From JBGSWL01 sp041752455 (GTDB lineage: Bacteria > Pseudomonadota > Alphaproteobacteria > Rhizobiales > Rhizobiaceae), in NCBI GenBank assembly GCA_041752455.1, contig JBGSWL010000146.1, positions 1-7,049 of the forward strand: a stretch of DNA of 7,049 bases, read 5' to 3'. Under the pieces are notes generated by a model, which was not told where the DNA came from, ran no database searches, and worked only from the letters and a program-made list of their open reading frames with translations. Of the stretch, positions 1-5,664 are shown one piece after another (the first letter of the stretch is position 1; every line of letters begins with the position of its first letter). Made by a program: the position numbers and the translations under genes.

Positions 1-542
1 GACTGTTTGCGGTGGTCGGCCCCAGCGGCGCCGGCAAGGATACCGTCATCAACGCGGCCCGCGCCCGCCTTGGCCCACGCGCCGACATCATGTTCTCGCG
101 CCGGGTCATCAGTCGGCCTGCCGATGGTATTACCGAAGACCACAAGCCGATAACCGAGCAGGCATTTGCCAAGGCCGAGGCTGAGGGCGCTTTTTGCGTG
201 TCCTGGCGCGCGCACGGCCTATGCTACGGCATTCCGGCGGGCGTGAAGGCCGATGTGGCGGCCGGCCGCAAGGTTGTCGCCAACGGCTCGCGCGGTGCCA
301 TGGGCGGGTTTGTCGGGGCGTTCGGCCCGCATCTGGTGATTGTTGAAATTACCGCCACACCCGACGTGATCGCCAACCGTTTGGCGTCAAGAGGGCGAGA
401 GACGGCGGACGTCATTGCCCAGCGCATGCAAAGGTCGGTCGGCGCCTGGTCTGCCGATCACAAGCCGGTCGTCATCGACAACAGCGGCGATCTGGACACA
501 GCGGTTGATGCATTTGTCAGGCTGATTGACGGGGAAGGGTGA
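1..542 (+). CDS. phnN: Ribose 1,5-bisphosphate phosphokinase PhnN, 5'-truncated by the window edge
   Basis: Likely phosphorylates ribose 1,5-bisphosphate with ATP to give PRPP, the last step of the route that recovers phosphonate-derived ribose (C-P lyase pathway); cytosolic. The reading frame is open from base 3. The first visible codons encode L-F-A-V before the P-loop GPSGAGKD, so the true start lies just left of the window and only a few residues are missing. Visible features are the guanylate-kinase-like P-loop, then SRRVISRPAD with the conserved arginines typical of PhnN, then DH, GIP and a late GRE. About 180 codons are seen, close to the usual 185 to 195. Stop TGA is at 540-542. No other phn gene is visible; the next gene is a convergent tRNA-Ala. 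A guanylate kinase is the main alternative, but the RVISRPAD segment favours PhnN. Confidence 0.85.
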   Translation, partial: LFAVVGPSGAGKDTVINAARARLGPRADIMFSRRVISRPADGITEDHKPITEQAFAKAEAEGAFCVSWRAHGLCYGIPAGVKADVAAGRKVVANGSRGAMGGFVGAFGPHLVIVEITATPDVIANRLASRGRETADVIAQRMQRSVGAWSADHKPVVIDNSGDLDTAVDAFVRLIDGEG

Positions 543-556
543 CCGGACATCCGGTC
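541..556. other. Small perfect hairpin between phnN and tRNA-Ala
   Basis: GACCGG and CCGGTC arms flank the tetraloop ACAT and overlap the last two bases of the phnN stop codon. It sits where two convergent units meet. No T-run follows on either strand, so it is not a standard intrinsic terminator; it could slow polymerase or protect a 3' end. The function is inferred only from position. Confidence 0.3.
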
Positions 557-588
557 GTGTCGCTTCAGACGCAATTCCAGGCGGAGTT

Positions 589-664
<76 letters not shown>

Positions 665-676
665 GATGTTTGGGAA

Positions 677-698
677 CGTCTGCGGTTGCCCGCAGACG
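677..698 (-). other. Perfect 9-bp hairpin upstream of tRNA-Ala
   Basis: CGTCTGCGG and CCGCAGACG arms surround a 4-base loop, between the FYDLN gene stop (751) and the tRNA-Ala 5' end (664). Reading leftward, the stem is followed by TTCCC rather than a T-run. It may be a weak terminator or 3'-end stabiliser for the FYDLN mRNA, or a processing signal in a readthrough transcript. The start site predicted from the 703-731 promoter falls at the stem edge, so the full stem would mainly form in readthrough RNA. Confidence 0.4.
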
Positions 699-702
699 GC
701 GC

Positions 703-731
703 TCGATACAGTTCCGGGGAACCGATATCAA
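703..731 (-). promoter_or_regulatory. Putative sigma-70 promoter for tRNA-Ala
   Basis: On the reverse strand, TTGATA (726-731) is followed after exactly 17 bases by TATCGA (703-708). The -35 matches 5 of 6 consensus bases and the -10 matches its first three. Predicted start is near 696, about 32 bases before the mature tRNA. This is from base matching only. Confidence 0.42.
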
Positions 732-750
732 GCCCTAATGCGACGGCGTG

Positions 751-1167
751 TCAGTCCTCGTCGTCGCCGCCGGCAATATCAACGATGCCGACCATGTCAT
801 CATCGCCATCTTCTTCGTCATCGGGCAGGAACGTATCGTCAGCGTCGTCCTCGTCCTCGATGATTTCATCATCGGTGTTGTCGCCCAGATCGGGCAGGGC
901 TTCCGGGCTGGCTGTCGCTTCTTCCTCGGCATCGTCCAGCGACAAGACTTCCGGTCCTTCCAGTTCGACCTCTTCCTCGTCGTCTTCCACGACAGCCGAG
1001 GCCTTTTCCATCTTGGCTTCGATGATTTCCGAGGCCACGTCGTCGAAATAGGAACGGGGATAGCTCTTGCCGGTATAGGGCGAGACCACGGGATCCTTGT
1101 TCAGGTCATAGAATTTGCGCCCGGTTTCCGGGCAGATGCGCTTTGTACCGAGTTCTGGTTTGGCCAA
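751..1167 (-). CDS. FYDLN-acid family protein (TIGR02300-type), very acidic, TTG start
   Basis: A 138-residue soluble protein of unknown molecular function, in a family widespread in alphaproteobacteria. The N-terminus has the signature: MAKPELGTKR, then CPETGRKFYDLNKDP and SPYTGKSYP (residues 12-37). From about residue 60 to the end it is dominated by Asp and Glu, with many acidic runs, and ends DDED. No signal peptide or membrane segment is seen. In relatives with a zinc ribbon the two CPxCG-like knuckles hold four cysteines; here only C12 remains and the second knuckle reads SPYTG, so metal binding is unlikely. The start is TTG at 1165-1167, supported by AGAGGT six bases upstream and the family-typical MAKPELGTKR beginning. 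It is transcribed away from cmk, with tRNA-Ala downstream on the same strand. The acidic tail could bind basic proteins or nucleic-acid-binding partners, but that is speculation. Confidence 0.92.
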   Translation of the reverse strand: MAKPELGTKRICPETGRKFYDLNKDPVVSPYTGKSYPRSYFDDVASEIIEAKMEKASAVVEDDEEEVELEGPEVLSLDDAEEEATASPEALPDLGDNTDDEIIEDEDDADDTFLPDDEEDGDDDMVGIVDIAGGDDED

Positions 1168-1173
1168 GACAAG

Positions 1174-1179
1174 ACCTCT
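1174..1179 (-). promoter_or_regulatory. Ribosome binding site supporting the TTG start of the FYDLN gene
   Basis: The reverse strand reads AGAGGT, then six bases, then TTG (1167-1165). This spacing supports the non-ATG start and the N-terminus MAKPELG. Confidence 0.6.
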
Positions 1180-1248
1180 TTATTGGGGGATGGGCCAACG
1201 GCGACCGGCGGACCCGGGGCTCTGTCCATGCTTTGCAGGTTGGGCGGT

Positions 1249-1277
1249 CCCATAACGGCATTGACATACCCTGTCAA
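1249..1277 (-). promoter_or_regulatory. Putative sigma-70 promoter of the FYDLN gene
   Basis: The reverse strand has a perfect TTGACA (1272-1277), a 17-base spacer and TATGGG (1249-1254). The expected start near 1242 would leave a leader of about 75 bases before the TTG start codon. The -35 forms the right half of a palindrome (1261-1277) whose left half is a TTGACA facing cmk. Confidence 0.52.
1261..1277. promoter_or_regulatory. Palindrome TTGACA-N5-TGTCAA in the FYDLN/cmk divergent region
   Basis: Perfect 6-bp arms around TACCC. Each arm is a consensus -35 hexamer, one for each direction. For the leftward gene a fitting -10 exists. For the rightward direction the bases 17 to 18 positions on (around 1284-1290) resemble a -10 poorly. 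It could be back-to-back -35 elements, or a 17-bp operator for a dimeric repressor overlapping the leftward promoter. Confidence 0.35.
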
Positions 1278-1378
1278 AGCCATTTCTCAGCCTTTGTCCA
1301 GCCCTCGCGCCGGACGTCTTGACCCGTATCCCCAGCCGGTTCAAACCCGCAGCACCAGACGTTTTGCAGAGAGGGCCC

Positions 1379-2014
1379 ATGCCTTTCGTGATCGCCATCG
1401 ACGGACCAGCGGCCTCGGGAAAGGGCACTCTGGCGCGGCTGCTCGCCGCCCACTACGGGTTTGGCCATCTGGACACCGGGCTGACCTACCGCGCCGTCGG
1501 CCTTGCCTTGATGGAAAACGGCCTGTCGCTCGAAGACGAGCAGGCGGCAGCAAGCGTTGCACGATCGCTCGACCTTTCCGCCATGGACCGGAGTGTGCTT
1601 TCGGCGCATGCAATCGGCGAGGCCGCTTCGCGCGTCGCGGTGATGCCTGCGGTACGCCGTGCGCTGGTTGATGCGCAGCGGCAATTTGCCGAGGGAAGCG
1701 CTGGTGCCGTGCTTGATGGCCGCGACATCGGCACCGTGGTTTTCCCCGATGCGCCGGTCAAAATCTATGTGACCGCGTCGCCGGAGGTGCGTGCGCGTCG
1801 ACGATACGACGAGATTGTGGCCGGCGGCGGACAAGCCGACGAAGCGGCGATACTCTCCGATATCCGGCGCCGCGACGAACGCGACAGCACGCGCGAAGAC
1901 TCGCCGCTGAAGCCGGCGCCAGACGCCCACTTGCTTGATACGACAGGGATGACTATAGAGGCGGCATTCCTTGAGGCGCGGTCAATCATTGACCGGGCCA
2001 AAAAGGATTTTTGA
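1379..2014 (+). CDS. cmk: (d)CMP kinase (cytidylate kinase)
   Basis: Transfers phosphate from ATP to CMP or dCMP, giving CDP or dCDP for nucleotide pools; cytosolic P-loop NMP kinase. The product is 211 residues, a normal short-type length. Motifs in order are the P-loop GPAASGKGT (9-17), LDTGLTYRA (31-39, usually DTGALYRA), DGRDIGT in the CMP-binding region (113-119), and the lid/Arg-rich segment RRRDERDSTREDSPL (163-177). ATG at 1379 is chosen because it has AGAGAGG just upstream and puts the P-loop at the usual distance from the N-terminus; an in-frame extension to 1319 gives 20 atypical residues. rpsA follows on the same strand after 127 bp, the common cmk-rpsA pairing. In many alphaproteobacteria aroA precedes cmk, but here the divergent FYDLN gene does. 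No convincing promoter was found directly upstream. Confidence 0.96.
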   Translation: MPFVIAIDGPAASGKGTLARLLAAHYGFGHLDTGLTYRAVGLALMENGLSLEDEQAAASVARSLDLSAMDRSVLSAHAIGEAASRVAVMPAVRRALVDAQRQFAEGSAGAVLDGRDIGTVVFPDAPVKIYVTASPEVRARRRYDEIVAGGGQADEAAILSDIRRRDERDSTREDSPLKPAPDAHLLDTTGMTIEAAFLEARSIIDRAKKDF

Positions 2015-2050
2015 GCTTTCCAGTGACGATCACGCGCCGGACGCCCGAGA

Positions 2051-2074
2051 GGGATCCGATCGACACCGGATCCC
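2051..2074 (+). promoter_or_regulatory. Hairpin in the rpsA leader
   Basis: GGGATCCG and CGGATCCC arms form a perfect 8-bp stem with an 8-base loop, in the 127-bp cmk-rpsA spacer and 67 bp before the rpsA start. No T-run follows, so it is not an intrinsic terminator. S1 is known to repress its own translation through leader RNA structure in gammaproteobacteria; a similar role here is only a suggestion. Confidence 0.4.
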
Positions 2075-2141
2075 GCAACCGCAAACCACCGGCGCCGAGC
2101 AGGAAACGAGCCCAAGGGGCCGCCTGCCACCAGGAGCATCA

Positions 2142-3842
2142 ATGTCACAAATGAATCCGTCACGCGACGATTTCGCGAGCCTTCTCGAAACGTCCTATGA
2201 AAACCAGGATACGCTGGAAGGCCGCGTCGTCCAGGGCATCATCGTTGCCATCGAAAAAGACATGGCAATTGTCGATGTTGGCCTGAAGGTTGAGGGGCGC
2301 ATCGCGCTCAAGGAATTTGGCGCCCGCGCCAAGGACGGCATGCTGAAGCCGGGCGATACCGTCGAAGTCTATGTCGAGCGCATCGAAAATGCGCTGGGTG
2401 AAGCGGTTCTGAGCCGCGACAAGGCACGCCGCGAAGAATCGTGGGTCAAGCTGGAAGAGAAGTTCACCAAGGGCGAACGCGTCGAAGGCGTCATCTTCAA
2501 CCAGGTCAAGGGCGGCTTCACGGTCGATCTCGACGGCGCCGTGGCGTTCCTGCCACGCAGCCAGGTCGACATTCGTCCGATCCGCGATGTCGGCCCCCTG
2601 ATGCACACTCCCCAGCCGTTCGAAATCCTCAAGATGGACAAGCGCCGCGGCAACATCGTTGTCTCGCGCCGCACAGTGCTTGAAGAGAGCCGCGCTGAAC
2701 AGCGTTCGGAAATCGTCCAGAACCTTGAAGAAGGTCAGGTCGTCGACGGCATGGTCAAGAACATCACCGACTACGGTGCGTTCGTTGATCTCGGCGGCAT
2801 CGACGGTCTGCTGCACGTGACCGACATGGCATGGCGCCGCGTCAACCATCCGACCGAAATCCTGCAGATCGGCCAGCAGGTCAAGGTGCAGATCATCCGC
2901 ATCAACCAGGAAACCCATCGCATTTCGCTGGGCATGAAGCAGCTGGAATCCGATCCGTGGACCGCCATCGGCGCCAAGTATCCGATCGGCATGCGCATCA
3001 CCGGTCGCGTCACCAACATCACCGACTACGGTGCGTTTGTGGAAGTCGAGCCGGGCATCGAAGGCCTGATCCACGTCTCGGAAATGTCGTGGACGAAAAA
3101 GAACGTCCATCCCGGCAAGATCCTGTCGACGTCGCAGGAAGTCGAAGTGGTGGTCTTGGAAGTCGATCCGGACAAGCGCCGCATCTCGCTCGGCCTCAAG
3201 CAGACCCTCAGCAATCCGTGGGAATCCTTTGCCCAGCAGTTCCCGCAGGGAACGATGGTCGAAGGCGAAGTCAAGAACAAGACCGAGTTCGGCCTGTTCA
3301 TCGGCCTCGAGGGCGATGTGGACGGCATGGTCCATCTCTCCGATCTCGACTGGAACCGTTCGGGCGAAGAAGCCATCGAGGACTACAACAAGGGCGACAT
3401 GGTCAAGGCCGTCGTTCTGGATGTGGACATCGAGAAGGAACGCATCTCGCTCGGCATCAAGCAGCTGTCCAACGACGCCGTTGGTGACGCCGCTGCATCG
3501 GGCGCCCTGCGCAAGAATGCCGTCGTCACCTGTGAAGTCATCGGCATCAACGATGGCGGTATCGAGGTTCGCCTGATCGACCACGATCTGGAAACCTTCA
3601 TCCGCCGTGGCGACCTGTCGCGTGACCGTGACGAGCAGCGCCCGGAGCGTTTCTCCGTCGGCCAACACCTCGACGCCCGTGTCATCCAGTTCGACAAGAA
3701 GAGCCGCAAGCTCCAGGTGTCGATCAAGGCACTGGAAATCGCCGAGGAAAAGGAAGCAGTGGCCCAGTTCGGTTCGTCGGATTCCGGCGCCTCGCTCGGC
3801 GACATCCTGGGCGCGGCCCTGAAGAAGCAGAGCGGCGAATAA
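2142..3842 (+). CDS. rpsA: 30S ribosomal protein S1
   Basis: S1 binds mRNA on the small ribosomal subunit and helps unfold and dock leaders, especially those with weak Shine-Dalgarno sites. The product is about 566 residues, usual for alphaproteobacteria. Six S1 (OB-fold) repeats are visible, at roughly residues 27-93, 111-177, 195-263, 280-350, 367-437 and 454-526. Repeats 3 to 5 are canonical (for example GMVKNITDYGAFVDL and GLLHVTDMAW), and repeats 1, 2 and 6 are divergent, as in the family. ATG at 2142 is chosen for AGGAG at 2132-2136, five bases upstream, and the MSQ-NPSRDDF start; the frame is open further left into cmk but that part is not S1-like. An intrinsic terminator follows 26 bp after the stop. 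The long open frame on the opposite strand is a codon-bias shadow. Confidence 0.98.
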   Translation: MSQMNPSRDDFASLLETSYENQDTLEGRVVQGIIVAIEKDMAIVDVGLKVEGRIALKEFGARAKDGMLKPGDTVEVYVERIENALGEAVLSRDKARREESWVKLEEKFTKGERVEGVIFNQVKGGFTVDLDGAVAFLPRSQVDIRPIRDVGPLMHTPQPFEILKMDKRRGNIVVSRRTVLEESRAEQRSEIVQNLEEGQVVDGMVKNITDYGAFVDLGGIDGLLHVTDMAWRRVNHPTEILQIGQQVKVQIIRINQETHRISLGMKQLESDPWTAIGAKYPIGMRITGRVTNITDYGAFVEVEPGIEGLIHVSEMSWTKKNVHPGKILSTSQEVEVVVLEVDPDKRRISLGLKQTLSNPWESFAQQFPQGTMVEGEVKNKTEFGLFIGLEGDVDGMVHLSDLDWNRSGEEAIEDYNKGDMVKAVVLDVDIEKERISLGIKQLSNDAVGDAAASGALRKNAVVTCEVIGINDGGIEVRLIDHDLETFIRRGDLSRDRDEQRPERFSVGQHLDARVIQFDKKSRKLQVSIKALEIAEEKEAVAQFGSSDSGASLGDILGAALKKQSGE

Positions 3843-3868
3843 ACCGCTCGGCTTTGGCAACAAATCAG

Positions 3869-3898
3869 AACCCGCCGGAGCGATCCGGCGGGTTTTTT
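3869..3898 (+). terminator. Intrinsic terminator of rpsA
   Basis: A 10-bp perfect stem, AACCCGCCGG with CCGGCGGGTT, has a 6-base loop and ends in a run of six T. It lies 26 bp after the rpsA stop and is the clearest terminator in the window. It also argues against starting the next ORF at 3854, inside the terminator region. Confidence 0.93.
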
Positions 3899-3946
3899 CG
3901 TGGCCGTATCTTTGACTATAGGGCAGGCGCTGCCATCTTTGCCTCC

Positions 3947-4288
3947 ATGAAACTGCCGCGCACCCTGACATCCGACAGTCGCAACGATCCGATCGATGCC
4001 TTTGCCTATGAAGCGGCGCACGAGGCCGCCATCGCCATCGGAAGGATCGGCCGGGAACTGGAAGCCGCGCTTGAAGCGATCCGCCGGCATGATGCCACGC
4101 CCGGCGCCAACACCGACCGTGAGGATCTGCTGCACGATGCTGCCGAAAAGGCGATGGCGCTGATCATCCAGCGCGAGGCCTTTGGCCTGCGCGCTTCGCA
4201 GGACATCCGGGACTACTATGAAATACCCGGCGATGTGATGGTGCGGATCGGCGTGGTGCGCAAACCGCGGCACAACAACGCAGAATAG
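3947..4288 (+). CDS. Small DUF6665-like protein, function unknown
   Basis: A 113-residue, mostly helical soluble protein. It resembles the short Rhizobiales proteins grouped as DUF6665, based on the pattern NDPIDAFAYEAAHEAAIAIGRIGRELEAALEAIRRHD near the N-terminus and the QREAFGLR segment; I am not certain of that assignment. The middle is rich in Ala, Glu and Arg and looks like two helices. No catalytic motif, signal peptide or membrane helix is seen. The open frame extends left to 3854 through the rpsA terminator, so ATG at 3947 is the better start. No Shine-Dalgarno is visible before it (TTTGCCTCC). A TTGACT at 3912-3917 lies about 30 bp upstream, which would place transcription near the ATG itself. 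It converges on nrnC, with only 12 bp between the stop codons. Confidence 0.82.
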   Translation: MKLPRTLTSDSRNDPIDAFAYEAAHEAAIAIGRIGRELEAALEAIRRHDATPGANTDREDLLHDAAEKAMALIIQREAFGLRASQDIRDYYEIPGDVMVRIGVVRKPRHNNAE

Positions 4289-4300
4289 ACGCCAGAAGTC

Positions 4301-4930
4301 TCAGCTGTGCGCGAAGATGTCTTCTTCGCCCCAGCCCATCAGGTCGAGGCGCGCGCGCGTTGGCAGGAATGCAAAGCAGGAATTGGCCTCGTCAAGCCGC
4401 CCGTCGCGCTGCAGCCGGGCAACGAGCGCATCCATCATCGCATGGAGATACAGAACGTCGGAGGCCGCATAGTCGAGTTGCGCCTCGCTCAGGGTTTCAG
4501 CACCCCAGTCGGATGTTTGCTGCTGCTTGTTGAGATCGATGCCGACCAGTTCGCGAACCAGATCCTTCAGCCCGTGCCGGTCCGTATAGGTGCGCACCAG
4601 GCGCGAGGCGATCTTGGTGCAGAAGATCGGCTGTGTCGTCACGCCGAGCCATTTCTCCAGCATCGCGACATCGAACCGGCCGTAGTGGAAGATCTTCGTC
4701 CGTGCCGGATCTGCCAGCAGCGAAACCAGATTGGGCGCATGGGTCTGGCCGGCGGCGATCTGGATGATGTCGGCGCTGCCATCGCCCGGCGACAGCTGGA
4801 CGACACATAGCCGGTCGCGGTGCGGGTTGAGGCCAAGCGTCTCCGTATCGATGGCAACGCGGTTGCCATAGAGCGCAAGCGCCTCGTCCGAGAGATCACC
4901 CTTGTGAAACCGGATGGGATTCTGCGCCAT
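4301..4930 (-). CDS. nrnC: NrnC-type 3'-5' exoribonuclease (short ribonuclease D family)
   Basis: A DEDDy exonuclease that, in characterised alphaproteobacterial relatives such as Bartonella NrnC, degrades very short RNAs (nanoRNA, dinucleotides), doing the job of Orn where Orn is absent. The product is 209 residues, matching NrnC and far shorter than E. coli RNase D because it has no HRDC domains. Active-site motifs are ExoI IDTETLGL (D28, E30), ExoII HYGRFDVAML (D87) and ExoIII YAASD (Y154, D158), so all catalytic residues are present. Start ATG at 4930 has AGGAAA about nine bases upstream and gives the typical short N-terminus. The gene immediately upstream on the same strand is a very AT-rich orphan ORF only 17 bp away, so nrnC transcription must come through or from that foreign-looking DNA. 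Databases often label it ribonuclease D. Confidence 0.93.
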   Translation of the reverse strand: MAQNPIRFHKGDLSDEALALYGNRVAIDTETLGLNPHRDRLCVVQLSPGDGSADIIQIAAGQTHAPNLVSLLADPARTKIFHYGRFDVAMLEKWLGVTTQPIFCTKIASRLVRTYTDRHGLKDLVRELVGIDLNKQQQTSDWGAETLSEAQLDYAASDVLYLHAMMDALVARLQRDGRLDEANSCFAFLPTRARLDLMGWGEEDIFAHS

Positions 4931-4947
4931 TGTAATATTTCCTACCG

Positions 4948-5442
4948 CTATTCAATTATATTTTTAGGGATTTTCTTTTTTCGATGCCTGAAACTTTTAT
5001 TTCCAGATTTTAAATTCTTTATATAATCAATAGATTTCTGAATTTCTGAACCCCTCGTATCCATATCATTAACTTTTCTATTTGTATCTACTATATATAT
5101 TTCCAAATCTTTAAGTGCATTGAATTTAACGTCAATATTTTGTTTGAGTTTATCCATTTCTTGCAAAAATCCAGCTTTGAATTTATCTAAGGTACCCTCC
5201 ACGTAAATTATTTCTTTAATCCTCTTGTCGTCTCGAAGACTTAGAAGAATATCAGATTGATTTATGATATCCTGACATATATTGCGCAATTTCTCGTATA
5301 TACGTTCCAGCTCCATAAGCTGCCGCGTCGGATCAGGGTTTGCTGTTGAGAAATCAGGGCGCTGATCAATTAAACTGAGAGCTGTTTCTCGCACCTTCTC
5401 AATGTCTTCGATATAGCTGGCGAAACCCAACTTCACCCCCAC
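4948..5442 (-). CDS. AT-rich coiled-coil hypothetical protein, probably acquired
   Basis: I do not recognise this 164-residue protein. It is hydrophilic and mainly helical. Residues 44-70 and 85-145 look like helices, with hydrophobic residues spaced by seven (M96, I103, L110, I117, V124) suggesting a coiled coil, and the C-terminus is basic (FRHRKKKIPK, 151-160). No signal peptide, membrane helix or enzyme motif is seen. The DNA is about 34% GC over 4981-5400 by hand count, near 26% toward the 3' end, in a GC-rich neighbourhood, which points to horizontal transfer. The assumed start is GTG at 5442 with another GTG at 5436; neither has a good Shine-Dalgarno, and the frame is open 11 more codons upstream to a TAA at 5476-5478, so 5' truncation is possible. 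Stop TAG lies 17 bp before nrnC on the same strand. A weak promoter-like pair sits at 5473-5502. Confidence 0.6.
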   Translation of the reverse strand: MGVKLGFASYIEDIEKVRETALSLIDQRPDFSTANPDPTRQLMELERIYEKLRNICQDIINQSDILLSLRDDKRIKEIIYVEGTLDKFKAGFLQEMDKLKQNIDVKFNALKDLEIYIVDTNRKVNDMDTRGSEIQKSIDYIKNLKSGNKSFRHRKKKIPKNIIE

Positions 5443-5472
5443 TAAACAGAATTGCGTTTTTGAACCAGCAAT

Positions 5473-5502
5473 ATGTTATCCACCAGAGTCCTTTTCTGTC
5501 CA
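5473..5502 (-). promoter_or_regulatory. Possible promoter of the AT-rich coiled-coil gene
   Basis: On the reverse strand, TGGACA (5497-5502) is separated by 18 bases from TAACAT (5473-5478). This would start transcription near 5466, about 24 bases before the GTG at 5442. In AT-rich DNA such matches arise by chance often. Confidence 0.28.
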
Positions 5503-5652
5503 GATATGAACAAAAAGTATCTTTGCAGATGGACTCGTACACAAACGCAACTTGGCCCTGAGGGTCTAGGCGCAAGCCGCATGGGCGGCAAGGTCCCCTT
5601 GGTTGATCCGTGACCGGTTGAGGCGCGTAGGAATGGGACACGGTTGAAAAAA

Positions 5653-5658
5653 AGGGAG
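5653..5658 (+). promoter_or_regulatory. Ribosome binding site pointing at an ATA codon
   Basis: AGGGAG is followed by six bases (ACCACC) and then ATA at 5665-5667. This is ideal placement for a start codon, but the codon is ATA instead of ATG. Confidence 0.45.
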
Positions 5659-5664
5659 ACCACC

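Larger units (their letters stand above)
4931..5530. other. Low-GC segment with foreign composition
   Basis: Base composition shifts sharply at the nrnC start codon (4930) and recovers gradually toward 5530. The segment contains the coiled-coil ORF and its upstream region. No flanking direct repeats, IS ends or integrase were found, so the insertion route is not visible. Confidence 0.6.

Noticed and set aside
1319..1347. TTGACC as the cmk promoter -35
   Set aside because: The bases at the matching -10 position (CAAACC) do not resemble a -10 element.
748..1671. 307-codon open frame on the + strand
   Set aside because: It is antisense to the FYDLN gene and then out of frame with cmk; both of those have clear family motifs.
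2160..3971. 603-codon open frame antisense to rpsA
   Set aside because: It mirrors the S1 gene almost exactly, runs into the rpsA terminator, and its length follows from strong GC and codon bias. The S1 reading has six clear domains.
3383..4273. 296-codon - strand frame spanning the rpsA end and the DUF6665-like gene
   Set aside because: Crosses two genes and a strong terminator on the opposite strand; shows no coherent domain.
4307..4810. 167-codon + strand frame opposite nrnC
   Set aside because: Antisense to a gene with all DEDDy catalytic motifs; no recognisable protein features.
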